Positions 20,254-28,888 of a stretch of DNA of 28,888 bases are shown one piece after another. The stretch's first letter is position 1; each line of letters opens with the position of its first letter. The notes beneath the pieces are model-generated. The model worked only from the letters and a program-made list of their open reading frames with translations, was not told the DNA's origin and searched no databases. The position numbers and the translations under genes were made by a program. This DNA comes from Chara braunii (lineage: Eukaryota; Streptophyta; Charophyceae; Charales; Characeae). The DNA is taken from contig BFEA01000079.1 in NCBI GenBank assembly GCA_003427395.1, positions 3,572,998 to 3,601,885 on the forward strand, in the 5' to 3' direction.

Positions 20254-20462
20254 ATTTAAACTTCCCCGCGTCGCGAAGCCCACGCGCGCCGAAACCCGCC
20301 AGATCGCTCACTTCGTCAGACCAACACGGGGGATTTCAGTTTTGTCTGTGTCCCCACACTCAATCTTCCAAAAATCCTTGACACACCCCATCTTGCTGTT
20401 TTTCGGGGCCTCCCTTCCGCACTTTTAGCACTCCGAACGAAAGACATCGTAGGGCGTGAGGT

Positions 20463-20474
20463 TGGTATCGGAGC
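20463..20474 (+). promoter_or_regulatory. Primer-binding site, initiator-Met tRNA type
   Basis: TGGTATCGGAGC differs at one base from TGGTATCAGAGC, the plant retrotransposon primer-binding site complementary to the 3' end of initiator methionine tRNA. It lies 119 bases before the gag start, as expected for a minus-strand priming site, and marks the end of the 5' LTR. Confidence 0.85.
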
Positions 20475-20560
20475 CTACACGTGTCAGTTCTGACGTCAGT
20501 AAGACGAGCTAGCGAGAGGGAGATCAGCTAAACAACCCAATCGCCTCAGTCCTCCCGTCA

Positions 20561-20580
20561 CTCGGCAAAGATCTGCCGAG
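20561..20580 (+). ncRNA. Leader hairpin with self-complementary loop
   Basis: CTCGGC and GCCGAG form a perfect 6-bp stem around the 8-base loop AAAGATCT, whose last six bases (AGATCT) are self-complementary. It ends 12 bases before the gag ATG. The layout resembles retroviral dimerisation hairpins, where two loops pair between RNA molecules. Element A lacks this region, so conservation cannot be tested here. Confidence 0.4.
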
Positions 20581-20592
20581 ACCCAAAAAGAG

Positions 20593-21972
20593 ATGCCCAT
20601 GGCTGATGCTAATGGAGCGTCTCCCCGGGTGATGGTAAGCATCCCCGCTACCTTTCCCTTCTATCCTAACTATACTCGTCCAGAGGCATGGCTTGAAGTC
20701 GTGCAAGCACAGGGATATGGCATTGAGGATCTTCCCCGCGTCATTACCCTATTACTCCGAAACACTGCACATGATTGGTTTAGAAGGCACCGATGGGTAG
20801 ATTGGAATACTTTCAAGAGAGCGTTCCTAGCGCGATTTGACGCGGTCAGTGAAGACGGTGCCTGGTTCGTCCTGAAAACTTGTCCGCAGGAACCAGGGGA
20901 ATTGCTACCCGATTTCGTGGATCGTTTTCAGACCGCCTTGGACAAATCGGGACGGGAAGAAAATGCGGTTCGGGATTTGTTTATCGATCATCTCCGTAAT
21001 CCCGTGTTGAAGGCGAAATTGCAGAAAAAGGTCCCTCACAAGACAAATCAACTGTCGGTTATCATCGCCAAGGCCCTTGAGCTGGATCTGTTGGACACGC
21101 GTAAGTATATTAGTCAGGGAGAAGAAGATATTTCGGACACGATCCAAGACGTGGCGGCCAAGAGACGATCCTGGCTCAGAGCAGTAGGACGATTCTATCC
21201 TCGTCACTATCATGACTACCAAGACAGCCCCGCCCTAGAGCCTTCCCCGTATCACTCCCTACTCCTCTCGAAACCGCCTCTCCCTCCGAAAGTGGTGCCT
21301 GTGAACACGGTCATGACCCAGGAAGCCGCTTCAGTTCCCATCACCAATTTGCACCTAGCCCTGATGATCCATACCGCTACGGCTAAACAGTCCGAGTGGA
21401 TGAATAACCTACTCCAAATACAGACTTCCCAGATGGATCGACTGGAACAGATTATGACCAAACTAATAAAGGCTAACCCCAATTCTTCCCGCCCCGCCCC
21501 TCCTCAATACCCTTTGCTTACTGCTCCTCCCTCGGCAGGACCAGCCCATCCTGCCACTCCCCTTCAGATGGCTAACCCAGCGGGGAGGATCGAATGTTAC
21601 AACTGCAAACAGTCGGGGCACTTCGCACGAGAATGCCCCCAGCCGAAACGTAATCAGCCGCCTCCTATGGCCGCGCCAGTAGCCTTGAACCAAGGTCGGG
21701 TGGCCGCAGTATTAGAACATGCAAGGGAAGTTTCCCCCTTCATCGTCGATCAACCCTCCTCGACCGATCCGGGCGCATCCACGTCAAGACCCTCTTCCGA
21801 AGTTGCGGACATCGTCAATCCAACCGAGTACCTCCAGTTGGCTGGACTAATCGGAGCAATCCGACCCGCCAAAGAAGAACTCGATTGGGTCGAACGTACA
21901 TCGGAACAAGGACCCCAGTTCCAAACAGGAGAAATCAATGTCCTACAGACACTCGAGTGTCGATCCCCGTAG
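20593..21972 (+). CDS. gag: Element C: Gag with retrotransposon-gag domain and CCHC knuckle
   Basis: The ATG at 20593 is the first after the PBS. Residues about 15-180 match the retrotransposon gag (capsid-like) domain: RPEAWLEVVQ, LLLRNTAHDWFRRH, WNTFKRAFLARF, GELLPDFVDRFQTAL and VRDLFIDHLRNPVLKAKLQ. A Pro-rich linker leads to one zinc knuckle, CYNCKQSGHFAREC (residues 335-348, C-x2-C-x4-H-x4-C), which by family binds element RNA. After it comes a linker with GLIGAIRPA shared with element A. The frame stops at 21970-21972, shortly after it loses register with the protease: compared with A, about ten bases are missing near 21945. Gag would form the cytoplasmic particle in which reverse transcription occurs. 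Confidence 0.9.
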   Translation: MPMADANGASPRVMVSIPATFPFYPNYTRPEAWLEVVQAQGYGIEDLPRVITLLLRNTAHDWFRRHRWVDWNTFKRAFLARFDAVSEDGAWFVLKTCPQEPGELLPDFVDRFQTALDKSGREENAVRDLFIDHLRNPVLKAKLQKKVPHKTNQLSVIIAKALELDLLDTRKYISQGEEDISDTIQDVAAKRRSWLRAVGRFYPRHYHDYQDSPALEPSPYHSLLLSKPPLPPKVVPVNTVMTQEAASVPITNLHLALMIHTATAKQSEWMNNLLQIQTSQMDRLEQIMTKLIKANPNSSRPAPPQYPLLTAPPSAGPAHPATPLQMANPAGRIECYNCKQSGHFARECPQPKRNQPPPMAAPVALNQGRVAAVLEHAREVSPFIVDQPSSTDPGASTSRPSSEVADIVNPTEYLQLAGLIGAIRPAKEELDWVERTSEQGPQFQTGEINVLQTLECRSP

Positions 21973-22586
21973 GACACTTGCTGACTTTATCCGAAGCTCC
22001 AAATGACAAGCTCCTGCAGCAATGCCAGAAGAATCAGAAGCGCTTTACCTATCAGCGCATTCAGCGTATGCTGAAGAAAAAGCAGGAAGATGAGAGCGAG
22101 GCAAGTCCTTCTCCGGCGATCGAACCTAACACATCGGACACGGCGAGAATCGCCGCCATCTCCTATGCCGAGAGAGATCACTTTGTGCGTGTTCGGTCAG
22201 TTCTATGGAAGAGTGTGAAATGTGATTGCGAAGTCTGGGGTAAACCGTTCGATGCACTGATTGACACGGGATCATCGACAATAGCCATTTCCCTTAACAC
22301 AGTCCGAAAGACTGGACGGCTGAATTCCATCCTTCCTCTATCAGGGAAGGACAACTATGTCTCGGCTGATGAAGAGGCCATGAACATCGTAGGAATCATC
22401 GAGAACGTTGCGATCAAGGTGGGCCGAGTGCATGTGCTGGTTAACGCGCTAGTCATTGACGTGCATTCTTATTCAATACAGCTAGGACTGCCCTGGGCGA
22501 TGGCAGTAGGCGCACGAATCCATTTTGATTCCAAACAACTCGTTCTCACCCACACGGGAGGAAAACCTCAAACACTCCCTCTCTGA
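21945..22586 (+). pseudogene. Element C: aspartic protease
   Basis: The frame joins gag at the break near 21945 and carries IPVGHLL, which matches IPLPIGHLL of element A, a Lys/Glu-rich linker, and the protease domain with intact Asp-Thr-Gly-Ser-Ser (22263-22277), VSADEEA and GLPWAMAVG. It ends TGA at 22584-22586, two codons or so from the place where element A also stops. The catalytic triad and domain are intact, so only the frame break separates it from gag. By family it processes the Gag and Pol polyproteins. The next frame lies at -1, again as in element A. Confidence 0.8.
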
Positions 22587-24891
22587 ATCTCTACTCGATC
22601 ACCAAGGAGATATCCCAGTATCGACCGGATAGGAATGATTCAGAACCGGAAAAATCTCTCCTGAACCTTGACGAAGAACAGCCCCCTGCGTTGGAAGACG
22701 AGTTCAATGAACGCGACTATGAGGAAGAACTGAGCGCTATGCCCAATGAAGAGGAACGAAAGCGATTAGTCGAAATGTTCGATTGCGAGGCGAAAGAAGG
22801 ATTTCGGATGATCCCCACAACTACTCGAACATTCGATCTAGGCTCAGAAACAGCGAGCCCAGCCACTCTCTGCCCACAGAAAGACGGGTTTCCCCTGCAA
22901 CATTCTTGGGAGAACCGATCTTGCAAATTTCCGATATGGTTGACCTTTTGGAACCCCCTCGTACGTTATACGAGAGTACGCTTTCACTTCGGGCTAGGTA
23001 TCAGCAGATGAATCACTACCTTGATCTCTTTGTCTCCCCCCCCAGATCACTACTCACGCAAGGAGCCATAATCGCTTTGATCAAGGGAGAGGCAGAGGCT
23101 CCGAGAACAGACGTTCCGGATCTCATGCAGGAAATGACAGAATTAACAGGAGTAGATATAGTAAAAAATGTCGATGATTCCGAAACCGACGCCGAAGTTT
23201 AAGAGACCGAGATGATCAGTCCGGCTGAATCCCAAATGATTGCTACCGTCTTCTCGGTCCGAACCAGTAGTTCCATGTTTTCCAGTGTGCACGACAGGCG
23301 ATCGTGAAAGATGGACTGGATTGAAATACCCCTGAACATCGCGAATAATGCAGTAATCATCATCCCCAGTCATGTCCCCCAAGATATCCGAGGATCCCTG
23401 ATTGATGTGCTGCATGGCTATGATGAGGTATTGAGTGTGGATGACAGTGATATTGGGTTATCCACTGTAATCGAGCATGCGATCCTTACGGGGGATCATC
23501 CGCCAATTAGCTGCGCTCCTTATTGGTATTCACCGGCGCAAAGAGCAGCCGCATTTAAGAGGATCAAGGAGTTCGAGGCTAATGGTTGGATCGAACCCGC
23601 TATCGGACCATGGTCGTTTCCAGTAGTGATTGTGCCGAAAAAAACAGGATGAATTCACATCTGCATCGATTACCGAAAGCTAAACAATATCACGATCAAG
23701 GATGTGTATCCCCTTCCCCGGATTAATGAGTTGTTGGATGCTATCGGTGGTGCTCGATTCTTTAGTAAATTTGATATTCGACATGGATTCCACCATCTTC
23801 TGGTTCGAAAAGAAAACCGCCCGGAAACGGCGTTCATTCTTTTCGAAGGAACTTGGCAATGGGTCAGATGCCCGATGGGGATTTGCAACGCCCCAGCCAC
23901 ATTTCAAAGCGCGATGAATATGGCTCTCCAAAATTTCGTGCGAAAAACGCGGCTGGCGCAGAACATAATCAACCACTGTGTGATAGTATATATGGATGAT
24001 ATCCTTGTCTTTTCTACTTCCTATGAGGGACACGTGCAACACATTGAGTGGACACTGCACGCACTGAGGGACGCAGGATTCAAAGTGGCTGTTGAGAAGT
24101 GCCAGTTTTTCCTCACGGAGATCTCCTTCCTCGGCCACGTCGTTACGAACCAAGGGTTGCAACCAGAACCCCAGAAAGTGGCAGCTTTGAAAGACGCACC
24201 GGTGCCGACGTCCATAACGCAAGTCCGCTCCTTTTTGGGTTTGGCATCGTACTATCGAAGGTTCATCAAGGGGTTTGCAGCGCTCACCGGACCACTCACG
24301 AATCTGCTAAAGAAGGATCAGCCGTTGATCTGGACCCCGCAATGAGATCGGGCTTTTGGAGAACTCAAGGCGACCCTAGTTTCGGCCCCGGTCCTTATAA
24401 GGCCGGACCCGGAAAAACCCTTTGTTCTCATCACCGATTGGCAACCGGAGGCGGTTTCAACGATCTTGGCCCAGGTGGGACCCGACGGCCTCGAACACGT
24501 GGTGGAATACGCGTCCAAAACGATGTCGTCCTGTAAGCGCAACTACGCGGCCCCGACGGGGGAATGTTATGCAGCCTTGTGGGGGATCAGTCATTTCCGA
24601 GCGTACGTGTATGGCCGAAGATTTACGCTGGTAACCGACCACGAACCACTGTTGGCGCTGAAGAAGTCCAAGGATTACTCGGGCATGATCAGGCGATGGG
24701 CCACCATACTGCAGAGCATGGACTTTGACATCCGACATCGGAAACCGGAGAAACACGGCAACGCAGACGGATTGACACGACTGCACCATCCCAACAAGGT
24801 GCCAAGGAGTGAGGAAGTGACCCCCTGGCGCGACCCGAAACCGGCGAATGAGCCTCGATACGGACAAGTGGAGATTCTACCGAAGGGCTAA
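22587..24891 (+). pseudogene. Element C: reverse transcriptase-RNase H
   Basis: An acidic spacer in the -1 frame (about 22587-22860) changes frame once and then reads into the RT ORF (FLGEPILQ, LEPPRTLYE shared with element A). A TGA near 23310 is followed by RT: IKEFEANGWIEPAIGPW, a TGA at 23650-23652, ICIDYRKLN, FDIRHGFHH, CPMGICNAPATFQ and YMDD at 23989-24000. The connection FLGLASYYRRFIKGFA and a TGA at 24343-24345 come before RNase H, with TDWQPEA, GECYAALWG, LVTDHEPL and HGNADGLTR holding the D-E-D-D residues. The frame ends TAA at 24889-24891. Three stops and one frame change inactivate it, yet all catalytic residues are still present. Confidence 0.9.
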
Positions 24892-24947
24892 CTGGACACG
24901 TGTACCCGACCCTCTCCTTCCGTTTCTGATTCTCGTCTCTCGGAACG

Positions 24948-26656
24948 ATGGAAACTCCCCCTGACTCAGTCTCTCCCACCTCTTCTGATCCCCTCGCCCA
25001 TTCGGACTTTCTCGCCACTCTCCCGGATAAATTTTGTTATTTTTGTACATGTATTTCCCGAGTTTACGGAGTAAACTGTTACCCCTTCGAATCTGGATTT
25101 GTCGATTGGGTGAACTGTGCCACGTGTGTCAACCGTGCGCACGGTGCATGCGTTCGATACTGAACAAGTAGTAAGGAATGGAAATGCCCCCTGTGTAGGA
25201 CGGACAAACTCCCTACTGAGGTTCGATTCGAGGCTGCCCGAATGGACGACCCCGAATACGACGAGAAATACCGACGGGCGGAGGTGTGGACAAATAAAAT
25301 CTTATTAGCTAAATTAGCGGGCCTACCGTTGGACCATCTCACTAAGCACGACAGACGTCGGGCTACCGAAAGATCCCGAGACTATCGATGGATCAACCGG
25401 CATTTGGAAAAGCGTAAGACGGACGGATCGGGACTATGGCTGACGGTTCCCCACCCTTTCCAGAGATATGACTGGACTAGGTCTGCGCATGAAGAACAGG
25501 CCGTTCATTTCACGATACGTGTCACCGAGGCAACTATCGGCCAAAATCGATGGTTCTGGTCTAATATCCGTGACGATGTGAAGCACGTGGTCGCTAACTG
25601 TTTAGTTTGTGTTGCCGACCGCGCGCCCCTCCGTGGGCCAAATACGATAGTCCCTACAGAGGTAGAACAACCGTCCCAACGAGTCAGTATGGACACAACT
25701 GATATAAATGTGCCACCTGGCCCCAACCGCTGCGAATACTCCATTCTCTTGGTGTTGATCGATCATTTCTCAAAATACATCGAAGTCTATCCGTGTAGAA
25801 CCCGAAAGGCCTCAGAGATAGCCACGTACATCGACCGATTCCTCAATACCCACCTAGATACAGAGGAGATTCTAACCGACAATGGATCAGAATTTAAAGG
25901 TGAGGTAGACGAATTACTAATGCGTCGTGGCGTTATGCTCCGACACACCGCTCCCCATGTTTCCCAATCGAACGGGCTGGCAGAGAATGCGAATCGCATG
26001 ATTAAGACCGCCATCCGTAAGAACTTAGCGGCCCGTGACACGCATCCGTGGGCCGAGATAGTCTATCAAATCGTTGAAATCCACCGAGCCACCCCTCATG
26101 AGTCCACAGGGTTCACCCCCTTCCAGCTTCGAACCAACAACCTCTCATATGTCGACAATCGGAGTACCACATAAATTACCGACAAAGGGGGTCGGGACAC
26201 GCGTGCGGCCCTTAAGGCCAAAGCCAAGAGATATGTGGATTTAATGGAAAGGGTCGTTCCTAAGCTGGCCCGGAAAAGACAGAAAATGACCGAACTGGCC
26301 CACGGTAGGCAGATCCGTAGCTATGAGGCCCGGAACGAGAATGCGGGCCCACAACACCAATATAAGTTAAGGGATCTGGTGCAGATAGCAAATGTGCACG
26401 CGACTGCAAACTCGCTCCCAAGTTTTCTGGCTGTTTTCGCGTCGTAGAGCTCGGTCCCAACGGAGCTAACACTGTGCGCATCGCGCCCGAAGCCAGCGCC
26501 AGCCATAGCTCCCTCCCCATCGTCCGCCACAATTCCTACCTTCGTCCTCTCCCTCCTTCTGAAAACCTTAACCCATCTCTTTCTTCTTCGTACGCGACCG
26601 AAGAACTTGTTTCCTCTTCTTCGTCTGCATCTACCTCCCCCTCACCTTCGCCATGA
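24948..26656 (+). pseudogene. Element C: PHD-finger integrase ORF
   Basis: It starts at ATG 24948, 56 bases after the RNase H stop, with a Ser/Pro-rich N-terminus. A complete C4HC3 zinc-finger pattern follows: CYFC, CATC, HGAC and CPLC (residues about 27-85). One in-frame TGA (25161-25163) lies inside the finger where element A has CGA. Next come a helical linker (RRAEVWTNKILLAKL), the integrase H2C2 domain (AHEEQAVH to NCLVC), the core with MDTTDI, LTDNGSEF and NGLAEN (D, D, E with 34 residues between the last two), and a C-terminal GPY/F-like module (LAPKFSGCFRVV) reached after a TAA at 26172 and a frame change near 26390. A Ser-rich tail ends at the TGA of ATGA 26653-26656. The finger is PHD-like by its ligand pattern; a RING-like fold is less likely because the W-x-C-P-x-C end and HxxC spacing fit PHD. 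Confidence 0.88.
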
Positions 26657-27100
26657 GCTTTATGATTGAGCAAGCCCTTCCTGCTCAGTTTCTTCAACCT
26701 CGAACCCTGTTGCGATTTCGCCAGGTCGCGCATCCCCATCTTAGTCTTGATCTTCTCCGGTTTACGCAACTCTTTGCCACCGTGGAGATCACCATATCAA
26801 CCGATCGAGGTTCAGCAGTCGTCTTGGCGGAAGCTTTGGGAGTTCAGCGCTTTTCGCGGCCGACTCAAAGCGATGTAACGGTGGTAGTAGCCTTCAGCGG
26901 CGATTTGTGTACTATTGGCGTGCAGCGGCGCGACGCAGTGGGGACAAAAGTTGGTAGCTGATTGGCGGCAGCAACTAGCCCAGCCAGGGCGACAAGTAGT
27001 GGGGACTGATTGTATTGACACCTTCTCCCTCCGGACAAGCGCTACTAACTGCCCCTCTCGCCCTCTCCCCCATCTCCATCCCTACCCCGAGCGCCGATGA
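26653..27100 (+). pseudogene. Element C: ORF3, unknown protein
   Basis: Begins at ATG 26653, which overlaps the integrase stop as ATGA. The first frame (26653-26961) matches element A over FRQVAHPHLSLDLLRFTQLF, VVLAEA and VVVAFSGDLC. A frame change near 26930 is needed to reach the second part (QWGQKLVADWRQQLA), which matches EWGEELARAWSRLLA of element A and ends TGA at 27098-27100. The ATG of ORF4 overlaps that stop (ATGA). Length without the break would be about 148 residues, against 160 in element A. No known domain, signal peptide or membrane segment is visible. Conservation in both copies and the stop/start junctions on both sides argue that it was a translated gene. Confidence 0.68.
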
Positions 27101-28043
27101 ATCGTTTCTCCACCTTCTCTCTCCCCTCCAACCTCCCGATCATCTGGCCATCCTGGGCAAACCCCCTCCTCACTCTAGAAATCCACCCCTCCTCCACCCT
27201 CCCATTCAGTTCTGCCTACGTTCGCAAGTGGACTGAGTTCGCAACGGTTAGTGTGTGTATGCTCACGGTGAGGTGCCACTGGTCACGATACTATAGCAAT
27301 CGGGAACTAGAGCACTCTCACGAGATCTCGGTGGTACTAGCGCAGCTGTGGCCGAACGGATCTGAGACCGACGATACGTTGGTGGCCCGGGATTGTTGTG
27401 TGGAGAGATCGCCAAGGGAGGACGAGCCACAATCGCCTACGAACTCCTCACCTTTTTGTCGCAGCTCGTCGACGATTTACCGACGGACATCATCTCCTAT
27501 AATCCAAGCGATCCGAAGCAGGCGGGACCTGAAACTCTGATAAGAAAGTTGACGCCAATCGTAATCTGGGCAAACTTTACGGAAGATTACGGACAGTATC
27601 TGAGCGACCACGATCCGACGGCCTGGTGTTACTTAGACATGGACGAGCTTGCACCCGACAATTCCGACTTCAACGAGTTTTGGCAAGCGCATCGAGAGAA
27701 CGGAGAGTTGCCATCAGATGACGATCCAGGTCGCATAGCCATCGTTGGACTCTCGGAGGAAGAAGAGCCAGAAGCCCGGTCCACCTCTAAAGAAGAAGGA
27801 GAGGCATCAGCGCCTGAACCCCGGGAAGCTTCGCAAGCACCGTCGCTCGCTCAAGGAGGATCGTCCTTGAATCCCGTTGTCCCCTCGGACGCTGCTAGCC
27901 GGCACGATGGCGCGCCAGCCTCCCGCAGGCGCTGCCGCCCTCGCTCACCTTCTCCGGCCGCTTCCGCCACCTCCGCGCTTCGTCCCCGTCCTCCTCCCGG
28001 CCCGGACGTACCGTCCTCGTCCCGTCTGCCGCTGCCCCCTTGA
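27097..28043 (+). pseudogene. Element C: ORF4, unknown protein with acidic and RS/Pro tail
   Basis: ATG 27097 overlaps the ORF3 stop. The first frame (to 27540) contains TFSLPS, then a W-rich section (CHWSRYY, LAQLW) matching element A. A frame change near 27390 leads to the main part, 27393-28043: LVDDLPTDIIS, LIRKLTPIVIW, an aromatic and acidic section (AWCYLDMDELAPDNSDFNEFW), a Glu-rich stretch and a Pro/Ser-rich, Arg-containing end with RPRSPSPA. It stops at CCT-TGA (28038-28043), the identical context to element A. The function is unknown; the tail composition resembles proteins that bind nucleic acid or nuclear factors, but no fold was recognised. Confidence 0.68.
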
Positions 28044-28500
28044 TTTCCTCCGCTGCCGACCTCTCCCCCACCTCAAATTCCCCCTGAACTATCGCGTCTT
28101 CGCCAGCGGCTTCTTCTGCCATCACTTCGCCGCTCGCCTCCTTTGCACGGTCTTCCCCCATCAATCCCCCTCCTTCCCTCTCAATATCCTTCTCTTTAGT
28201 GTCGCCTGGACACGGTCCAACCACATGGAGTTGTACTGTGTCATTTCTGGCACCTTTCTTGCTATGGAGGACTACGAGTCCCTAAGAGATAACGTCCTCC
28301 GTACTATTCCCTCTCTGTATCTCGATTACCTTCTTTCCCTGTCTCGACCCAATCATCGCTTCCCCCACGCACATCGGATCGTACATTTTGTCGATCTCGG
28401 TGATGAAGCAGAGGATTATTTCCCTCCGCTCCCACCTGAATGGCCCCGACCCCTCCATCGTCCCCTCCTTGTCGACTACCGCCGGGCGGATTTCCAATAA
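28039..28500 (+). CDS. Element C: ORF5, small unknown conserved protein
   Basis: This frame lies +1 to ORF4 and is open across the ORF4 stop. From the junction (PLDFL) to TAA at 28498-28500 it has the same plan as element A: a hydrophobic/aromatic stretch (LNILLFSVAW), MELYCVISGT, LRTIPSLYLDYLLSL, RFPHAHRIVHF and a Pro-rich C-terminus. From Met 28225 it would be 91 residues. Upstream ATGs in the same frame (for example 27907) overlap ORF4, so the real start is open. No breaks were seen. I do not recognise the family; despite the hydrophobic stretch, I would not call it an envelope protein. Confidence 0.62.
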   Translation, partial: LDFLRCRPLPHLKFPLNYRVFASGFFCHHFAARLLCTVFPHQSPSFPLNILLFSVAWTRSNHMELYCVISGTFLAMEDYESLRDNVLRTIPSLYLDYLLSLSRPNHRFPHAHRIVHFVDLGDEAEDYFPPLPPEWPRPLHRPLLVDYRRADFQ

Positions 28501-28781
28501 CAAGGCCAGAGTGCAGAGCACACGAAGGATCCGCGGACGATGATGGCGTCACCAGGACGACCTTCGGCGGTTCCAGCAGCTCGAGCCAGCAGACTCGCGA
28601 AGAAATTGCAATTGAAGTTGGCGTCAACATGAACTCTGGCCCAATTACCTGCTTGATGTGAAGCATCCTCCCTCCTGATACGCTTGGTTCCTCATGCATC
28701 CTCTCATCCCCCTCTTTCCTTCTTCGCCATGACATGCAATCAGGAGATCGCATAATTTTGGAACCCCCTGCGCGTCACATA
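28501..28781 (+). other. Element C: noncoding tail before the 3' LTR
   Basis: No open frame. It ends TTTGGAACCCCCTGCGCGTC and then ACATA, nearly the same as element A before its LTR. As in element A, no purine-rich tract borders the LTR. Confidence 0.6.
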
Positions 28782-28888
28782 TGTGACGTACTAGCTTCTG
28801 GACCTGCGCCATCTTTCGGACCCCTTCCTTTTTTTTTCCATGTTTTTTCTACACCCAGATGTGTACAGTTCGACCCCGGAATTCTCCC
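28782..28888 (+). repeat. Element C: 3' LTR, first 107 bases
   Basis: TGTGACGTACTAGC and onward, aligning without gaps to 17825-17931 with 6 mismatches. It is cut by the window edge. Confidence 0.85.

Larger units (their letters stand above)
17825..20462 (+). repeat. Element C: 5' LTR (about 2.6 kb)
   Basis: Begins TGTGACATACTAGC; the 3' LTR copy starts at 28782. It contains a C-rich run at 17928-17947, a T/C-rich promoter part, TATAAAT at 18709, the GCCACGACGGACT block at 18851, scattered N bases, ORF0 and a terminal block (AAAAATCCTTGACACACCCC near 20371). It ends just before the primer-binding site at 20463, but the last bases (GGGCGTGAGGT) do not give the expected terminal CA, so the right edge is approximate. 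The length is large for an LTR and is explained by the ORF it carries. Confidence 0.75.
17825..28888 (+). mobile_element. Element C: Ty3/Gypsy-like LTR retrotransposon, nearly complete in the window
   Basis: 5' LTR, PBS, leader, gag, protease, RT, RNase H, PHD-integrase, ORF3, ORF4, ORF5 and the start of the 3' LTR. The LTR pair is shown by the 107 bases from 17825 and from 28782, which align without gaps and differ at 6 positions. With a full 3' LTR the element would be about 13.6 kb. It entered the upstream end of the Myb-like ORF of the Harbinger element, so it is younger than that element. The bases before it are AAGGG (17820-17824), the candidate target duplication; the other flank is outside the window. 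Disabling changes are fewer than in element A: frame changes near 21945, 22860, 26390, 26930 and 27390, and stops near 23310, 23650, 24343, 25161 and 26172. Confidence 0.9.

Noticed and set aside
24948-25163. An independent host PHD-finger gene
   Set aside because: The finger leads in the same frame into integrase, and element A has the same order.

Overview
The window is a stretch of repeat-rich nuclear DNA from a eukaryote, and almost all of it is transposable elements in different stages of decay. No cellular housekeeping gene was recognised. A primer-binding site matching plant initiator-Met tRNA, LINE relics with the plant-type zf-RVT tail, a PIF/Harbinger transposase with a Myb/SANT-like partner, and long GA arrays all suggest a plant or streptophyte green alga. 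A charophyte such as Chara is my best guess, but that is inference. Scattered N bases between about 19,555 and 19,985 show this is draft sequence.

Layout. (1) 1-9,899: element A, a 5'-truncated, heavily mutated Ty3/Gypsy-like LTR retrotransposon on the + strand: end of gag, protease, RT-RNase H, an integrase ORF that starts with a PHD-type zinc finger, three further ORFs (ORF3-ORF5), then a 2.7-kb 3' LTR that itself carries an ORF (ORF0). (2) 9,900-13,860: a LINE 3'-end relic on +, a stretch with no recognisable content, and an AT-rich island. (3) 13,861-about 14,840: a second LINE 3'-end relic of the same kind, on -, with its poly(A) tail. (4) About 14,900-17,824: a degenerate PIF/Harbinger element with transposase (+) and Myb/SANT-like protein (-) arranged convergently around a GA/GC microsatellite. 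(5) 17,825-28,888: element C, a more complete relative of element A, inserted at the upstream end of the Myb-like ORF: 5' LTR with ORF0, PBS, gag, protease, RT-RNase H, PHD-integrase, ORF3, ORF4, ORF5 and the first 107 bases of the 3' LTR. Element C runs off the right edge.

The main result comes from comparing A with C. They are diverged copies of one retrotransposon type with an unusual plan: LTRs of about 2.6-2.7 kb containing a protein-coding ORF0; integrase in its own ORF behind a PHD-like finger; and three extra ORFs after integrase, linked by overlapping stop/start signals (ATGA and TAATG) and by a conserved CCT-TGA-T where the reading frame changes by +1. Both copies hold the same gene order and the same relative frame change at each junction, although each is broken at different places. 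This points to a polycistronic retroelement lineage whose accessory proteins I do not recognise.

Most premature stops in element A are TGG to TGA/TAG or CGA/CGG to TGA, as expected from deamination of methylated cytosine in a silenced element. Element C has fewer breaks, and the visible 107 bases of its two LTRs differ at 6 positions.
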